This document shows positions 59,023 through 64,000 of a stretch of 64,000 bases of DNA, in pieces (within the stretch, counting starts at the first letter, position 1; every line of letters begins with the position of its first letter). The DNA comes from Atherinomorus stipes (taxonomy: Eukaryota; Chordata; Actinopteri; Atheriniformes; Atherinidae). The stretch covers positions 1 to 64,000 of the forward strand of contig JALJCO010001337.1 in NCBI GenBank assembly GCA_023101725.1, written 5' to 3'. Under the pieces are notes generated by a model. It did not search any database and was not told the origin of the DNA. It saw only the letters and a program-made list of their open reading frames with translations. The position numbers were made by a program, and so were the translations under genes.

Positions 59023-59424
59023 GATGTCTAGCTTTTGAGGATCTTTTTGTCTAATATACTTTGTCAGGCAGGTCCTATTTAAGTGATTTCTTGATTGAGA
59101 ACAGGTGTGGCCGTAATCAGGCCTGGGTGTGGCTAGAGAAATTGAAGTCAGCCTTCCAAAGATGTGATAAATAACAGTTGATTTATGTTTTAACAGTGAG
59201 GGCAATCACTTTTTCACACAGGGACATGTAGGTTTTGATTTTTTTTTACCTCCTTACTAATAACAATCTTCATTTAAAAACTGCATTTTGTGTTTACTTG
59301 TGTTATCTTTATCTAATATTTAAATTTCTTTGATGATCTCAAACATATAAATGTAACAAACATGTAAAAAAAAAATAAATCAGGAAGGGGGAAAACAGAT
59401 TTTCACACAACTGTTTGTGCATGT
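58174..59424 (-). mobile_element. Tc1 element, DD34E type, copy D, 3' truncated
   Basis: The 5' end (59424 side) retains an inverted repeat with acagttgtgtgaaaatctg outside and ccctgtgtgaaaaagtgatt inside, the IR/DR motif pair of copy C. The element stops abruptly at about 58174, within the LNPIEMLWHD codons, so the C-terminus and second inverted repeat are gone. Confidence 0.85.
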
Positions 59425-61555
59425 GGGACGATCGGAGACTTTGGATGGAAGAACTGGGTGAAAGATCCTATAGAAACATGGTCAACCATAGATGCTGCTC
59501 TATGTTTTTCTCTGTGGTGGAAACAGAAGTTGTCTTGCGTTACAGTTTCTCACAACTCCTAAAACCCTATACCCTACAGTCTGAATACATTTGTCAACTG
59601 CCTGCACACATTATATCAATCCCTCATTTGGCTAAACCTTAGACTACTTTCACCTGAGTAGATGCATTTTGCAAACTTTTGTTTTTTTTCCTTTTCCTTT
59701 ATTTATGTCAGACTTGCATGAAAAAAAAGCTGGTGACAAAATTCACATTCATCACAAATGAATAAATAAATCATAAAGCCCACTATAGTTATTTTCTGTC
59801 CTTATATCTCCATGCAAGCTGAAGAGGGGGTGGAAAACAACAACCGTGGCCGGCAGACTCGCTGCTGCTGTTATCTGTGCAGCTATTTGCTCTGATAAAT
59901 CCACCAAAAAGAAAAAAACAAAAAACAGATGTGGGTCAAGTCATGGAGGCGTCGACGTTTGCAGTGACTTTTTACACTGCAAAATGATTTGGAGGTGAGG
60001 ATTAGATACTTTTAGGGTATGTGGTTCATCAGTTGTTGACTAGCAAGTTATCCACTCAGCTGTTTCCTGTTGTCTTTGCCAACTTGCCCATAAACACAAG
60101 AGTTGTGTGTTGCTGTGCTCTGGCAGCCTGACTTTGGGGGATACTTTCAAAGTGTAGCTTGCTGTTACCATTTTCCAGGGATCTCCTACCCTACCTTTAA
60201 ACATCATACAAGGTTAAAGACCCCGTACAGAACCGCCCCCTAATCACGCCTAATTCAGCATCCATCCTACACCATGTCTCCTCTCTGAGATCTCTCCAGT
60301 TTGATGTCAACTCTTGTCCTCTCTCTTGTTCTGTCACTTTCTCTCTTTCTTTCCTTCCTCCTCCAACATCTGCTTGCATCTCTGCTAAATCCGCCTGTGT
60401 GGATAGTTACCAGTGTGAGATGCGGTGCCATGAAGCAAAACCCAGCTGTCCTGTGATGTTCTGGGCTGGAAAACTGAGTTGGTTTCTCAGCTTTGGGATG
60501 CTGCAGGGCAATGACGGCTCCAGGAATGCTCGTGATGAATGTCACTGTACCATCAAATAGGGTAAGATGCACATAGTTTTAAGGTCAGAAAGTTATGCAG
60601 TGATACTTAAAAAAAAACACACATGCATGCTTTTAGTATTTTCATGCAGAGGGAACTTAATTTATCCAGTAGGCTCAAACTCTTCCTTTCAGAGGCTATT
60701 TTCAGCAATTATCATCTCAGTTCCTGCTTTTGTTTATGGTACAGGAGCTTTTCCTGCACGCAGCAACAACAAAAAATGTCTCTACTATTACAATTTCATC
60801 TACATCGCCATTCGTTACTGTAGTATTCAGTCATTAGGGATTGATAAAAGTGAAAAGTTTCCTGCTCGTAGTAAATCTGATCCGTTTTCAGATCTCTTCA
60901 TAAGGATAGAAATCCTCAGCATCATCACTCTTCTGAACAGGCTGATGATCCACCTCACAAACCAATTTCAGTCTAGCTGTTCTGGAGCATCTTTCATGTT
61001 TTCCACCAATTCATGTAGAACATTCAGCTGACCACAGCTGGTACTGCTGCTGATGTCATGTCATGGAGAGGGCTATTGCTAGATGCTCCTCTTAAACATC
61101 AGATATTTATGGGAATATGTATGTCTGATTGACTTCTAACTACACAGAACTACTTATTTTGTATTGTTTTATTGCAAAATTATATGAACTCAGGGTCGCA
61201 TTATCTACACTTTAAGGTGTTGATGACACATTTTTGACATTTTAATCCATGTTTTATAGACCAAAATATTCTCCATTATAATCTATGCAACGGAAACAAG
61301 CGGAGCTACATAGATGAGTTATTAAGAAACATTGCTGCCTTTCAGCTTCTGACCAGACTGTGGTGCTGTTCGCAAAACCAGAGGTGATGTCTGTCAGAAA
61401 ACATTCACAGCTCATTTAACATTGTAGTCAATGGCTTCATTATGGTTTTTAAGTTCCTTTTCCAGTTTTACAGACAAACTGTAATGACTCAGCCTTCTGC
61501 TGTATTGCCAGTTAATATCTAAAAGTTCGTAAGTGCAACATTAGTTTATTCAAAT
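59425..61555. other. Non-coding DNA, nothing recognised
   Basis: Includes a 154-codon plus-strand frame at 60567-61031 and a 101-codon minus frame at 60267-60572. Both have low-complexity or biased composition and no domain, so I treat them as chance. Confidence 0.4.
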
Positions 61556-61985
61556 CAAATCAAATGGCAAGTGGCTTCGGCCCCTCAAGACCAGAACATC
61601 ATGCCACAAGAACAGTTTCTTCCCATCTGCCGTCAGCCTCATAAACAATGCGGTCCCCACTGACCCCCCCTCCATTACCACCTCCATAGATGGTAAACGT
61701 TGCATAACACCCATTCTATATATCACACCATAACTTGCCAGATGTAAATTACCATACCAGTTGCTGCACTTGCCACTTTAATTTCCTATCTGGTTTCTAT
61801 ATCTACACATGTATATTTGTATTGTATATTTGAATCTATGTTACTCTGTTATAGTATTTTTGTATACTGTCTCTTTATTTGTATTTTATTTTGTATCTTG
61901 TATTTATTACTACACCAACACATCAGGATAAATTCCTCGTAAAGTGTTCACTCTACCTGGCAATAAACCTGCTTCTGATTCTTCT
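61556..61985 (+). pseudogene. Non-LTR retrotransposon 3' end
   Basis: It begins with the last codons of an ORF2 (NSFFPSAVSLINNA, about 61608-61650), followed by a 3' UTR that ends tggcaataaacctgcttctg and attcttctga. The (TTCTGA)-like tail after caataaa is typical of abundant teleost LINEs. Strongly 5' truncated. Confidence 0.7.
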
Positions 61986-62029
61986 GAAATCAAATCAAAC
62001 CTTATTTATAAAGCGATTTTCCAGAGTGA

Positions 62030-62408
62030 CGCTCTGAGAATTTACTCGAAATGACGTCATTTAGTATATTTTTATAGCCTAAACAGTTACATCTTACTCT
62101 CGCGAAGCGCGCATATGCGCGTTCACGAAACTACGGAAGCCTCGGCGTTCAGAGCCTTCTCTGCCAATAATGCAAGCGTAGAAGAAGAAATTCACTGTTT
62201 ACATTGTGCTAAGAGTGAACGAGCTGCGGACAAACACAAGAAAGTCCAAGAGGGGTTGGATATTGACTTAAGACAAAGAAAGAAAGAAAAAGAGAACACG
62301 CACTCTCGTCTGTATTTGAAATATTAAAAAAGTGCTCCAGAGTCTTGCTCACCATGAGCGTAAGTGGAAAATAAAGTTACATCATTCTGTGGGCAAACTA
62401 TTCCTTTA
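62030..62408. mobile_element. Partial copy of the AAAGGAATAG-family foldback element
   Basis: aaaaaagtgctccagagtct and ggcaaactattccttt at the right match 33645-33725 and 37540-37626. The left part (gagaatttactcgaaatgac) matches the inner arm loosely. The left terminus is absent. A 70-codon frame at 62115-62327 is a by-product. Confidence 0.65.
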
Positions 62409-64000
62409 AGTCAAATATAAGTAAATGGTGAGCTTTCTCCATTATAATTTGGCTGGTTGGAGTTTGGAAAACTAATCATGGGCGGCAGAAAAGCATAAAC
62501 CAGGTGATAAGTGATAAGTCTGGGGCCCTTTGCAGAAGAATGAAAAGGAAAGATGTGGTTTTGTCGCTCATGTTTGATATTTGTTGCCACAACCTCTGTG
62601 TGGGTGATCATGTTTTACTCCTGCTCTGAATAATCACATCCTCCAACTTTAACCTCAATTACAAAACCTTAAAAGTGGTGGTTACATGTTCACACAACAA
62701 GTGAGAGGAGGTAGAAGGGCTTAACAGGGTAAATGTAAGGAATTATAAAGAATAATGCCAACACCTCCTTCTCCTCCTACATTGGAAAACCTTTTCCATC
62801 AGTACAAAAGATAACACGTGCATCATCTTCCAAGCAGCTTTTTCCAACTTTACCTGCTTCTCTGTTTGTTCTGACTCTAAATGTTTCCTTATGGTTTCTT
62901 CTCAGGAATGCATTATGACTGTATTGTAAGCTGCAGCAAGGCGCTTAGCAACTGAGTGAAGGGACAGTAGCTGAATAACGCTGAGATGTTTAGTTTTACA
63001 CTTTAGCGAAGCAACCTGATGAGAGACATTTTAACCGGGCTCCTGAAAGATCCATCGCTCAAAGAGTCATTTAACTGAGAATACCACAGGAAGGTGGTCA
63101 CATTTTCCACTCAGTCATTTTTCTTTGCCATGAGGATAAGGAGAGGAGTGAAAAGGAGGTCTATTTTTGGGAGGACGCTGATATACAGAGACTAATGAGA
63201 CTGTAGGGGGAAAAAAGAGGTTTCAGGATAACTTCAACTGAAAAATTAGGACTTTTTCCTCTCAAAATGTAGTTTTTGGCTCAATCTGTGTGTATGCTAA
63301 TAAAGCACCAGAATCAACAGTATTTATTTTGTGCTGATAATGCAGCTCCAGGTACAAGTTCACATCTTTAAGATCTTTTTTTTTTTTTTTTTTTTTAGAA
63401 AAGCAGAGGGAAAAAATGAAGAATAACACTGTGTTCTTGGTGTACACTTGAAAGCAGCGCGAGCAGCGGATCTGGGAAGCAAATTATCGTGTATTAACTG
63501 TAGAGAAAAGCAAACAGCCCCGGAGCGAAAAGCAGGACTCTGTCCAGCCTTCATTTTATCAAACAGCGGCTGTGCCTCAGGAAGCAGGGCTGAGTTTCAC
63601 TCCAGTCCTCACTGCTCCCCTTAATCAGTAGGTAATAATCAGTAGAGGTTTTGGCAACGCGGTCGTGGCTCTGAATACCTGGCTCTGTCCAGCGTAGTAC
63701 TACAGTTACCGCAGGGTTTTACCTCTAATAGGAGAGGATTCGCCTTCTTGTTAAACGTCGGCTGTGGCTTGCAGTCGTTTACAGCTGAGACATGAACGCT
63801 GTGAAAACAATGAGTGAAATCTCAGAGTTTTATGTAAACGGTGACTTTGTACTCGGACAACCTCTCAGAGACTTCAAGCTTGGCCCCGGTTGCACTTTGT
63901 CAGGGTTCAACAGCAGCCGCTTGGCATCCTCTAAGTACCCTCTATCTTTCTCTATACTTAGCTGAGTAGTTTAGGTGTAGTTTCATAATGGTTAAGATTT
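62409..64000. other. Non-coding DNA to the window end
   Basis: A 19-base T run at about 63377-63396 is the only simple repeat. No exon, RNA gene or element end recognised. Confidence 0.4.

Noticed and set aside
60567..61031. 154-codon plus-strand open frame as a possible host gene
   Set aside because: Composition is low in complexity, rich in Ser/Phe/Ile, with no motif; no splice or promoter context.

Overview
This is a window of vertebrate, almost certainly teleost fish, nuclear DNA. The evidence is one recognisable host exon (exon 1 of an insulin-like growth factor binding protein 2 gene, minus strand, 37784-38144) in a landscape of teleost mobile elements: Rex3 (RTE clade), L2-type and other non-LTR fragments, several Tc1/mariner lineages, hAT and PIF/Harbinger non-autonomous elements, and a lone retroviral LTR. 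No bacterial-type operons, CRISPR arrays, rRNA or tRNA genes were seen. Almost every other long reading frame is a transposase or reverse-transcriptase relic, or chance.

Layout. 1-3570: AT-rich DNA with a complete hAT deletion derivative (636-1546, 8-bp target duplication) and an LTR (2965-3276). 3571-7123: foldback element interrupted by a Tc1-like element of DD37E type. 7124-12903: old repeat fragments and an IS630/Tc1-like element with intact inverted ends (9154-10649). 12904-15055: hAT-type element holding a second DD37E element in the opposite orientation. 15057-19273: L2-type LINE 3' end, a HARBI1-like transposase N-terminal half (17436-18164) and one end of a TTAA-flanked element. 20756-24760: a minus-strand LINE split by a 3.3-kb Rex3 insertion with a 13-bp target duplication. 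24781-27770: DD34E Tc1 element split by a 1.45-kb foldback element. 27771-31836: mostly unassigned. 31837-34489: three-level nest (TTAA element, second TTAA-type element, TTA-flanked element). 36029-38330: truncated second hAT copy, a fragment of the second TTAA-type family, then igfbp2 exon 1 with a possible TATA box. 38713-42029: hAT-type element carrying a 34-bp minisatellite that is itself interrupted by a 1.1-kb palindromic element. 42504-43866: PIF/Harbinger-type element with exon-like cargo. 45830-49410: LINE fragment, a second inverted copy of the palindromic element, and a Tc1 transposase gene inside which a 29-bp minisatellite has expanded to about 43 units. 51402-64000: more TTAA-type, DD36E, DD34E, SINE and LINE remnants in otherwise featureless DNA.

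If igfbp2 is a normal multi-exon gene, exons 2-4 lie at lower coordinates. None was recognised in the 37.8 kb available, so 1-37783 is probably largely intron 1 (inference) and 38145-64000 is upstream intergenic DNA. The strongest unusual signals are minisatellites born inside transposons, the depth of nesting, and several element families with TTAA target sites and related termini. I did not find a convincing new multi-gene system.
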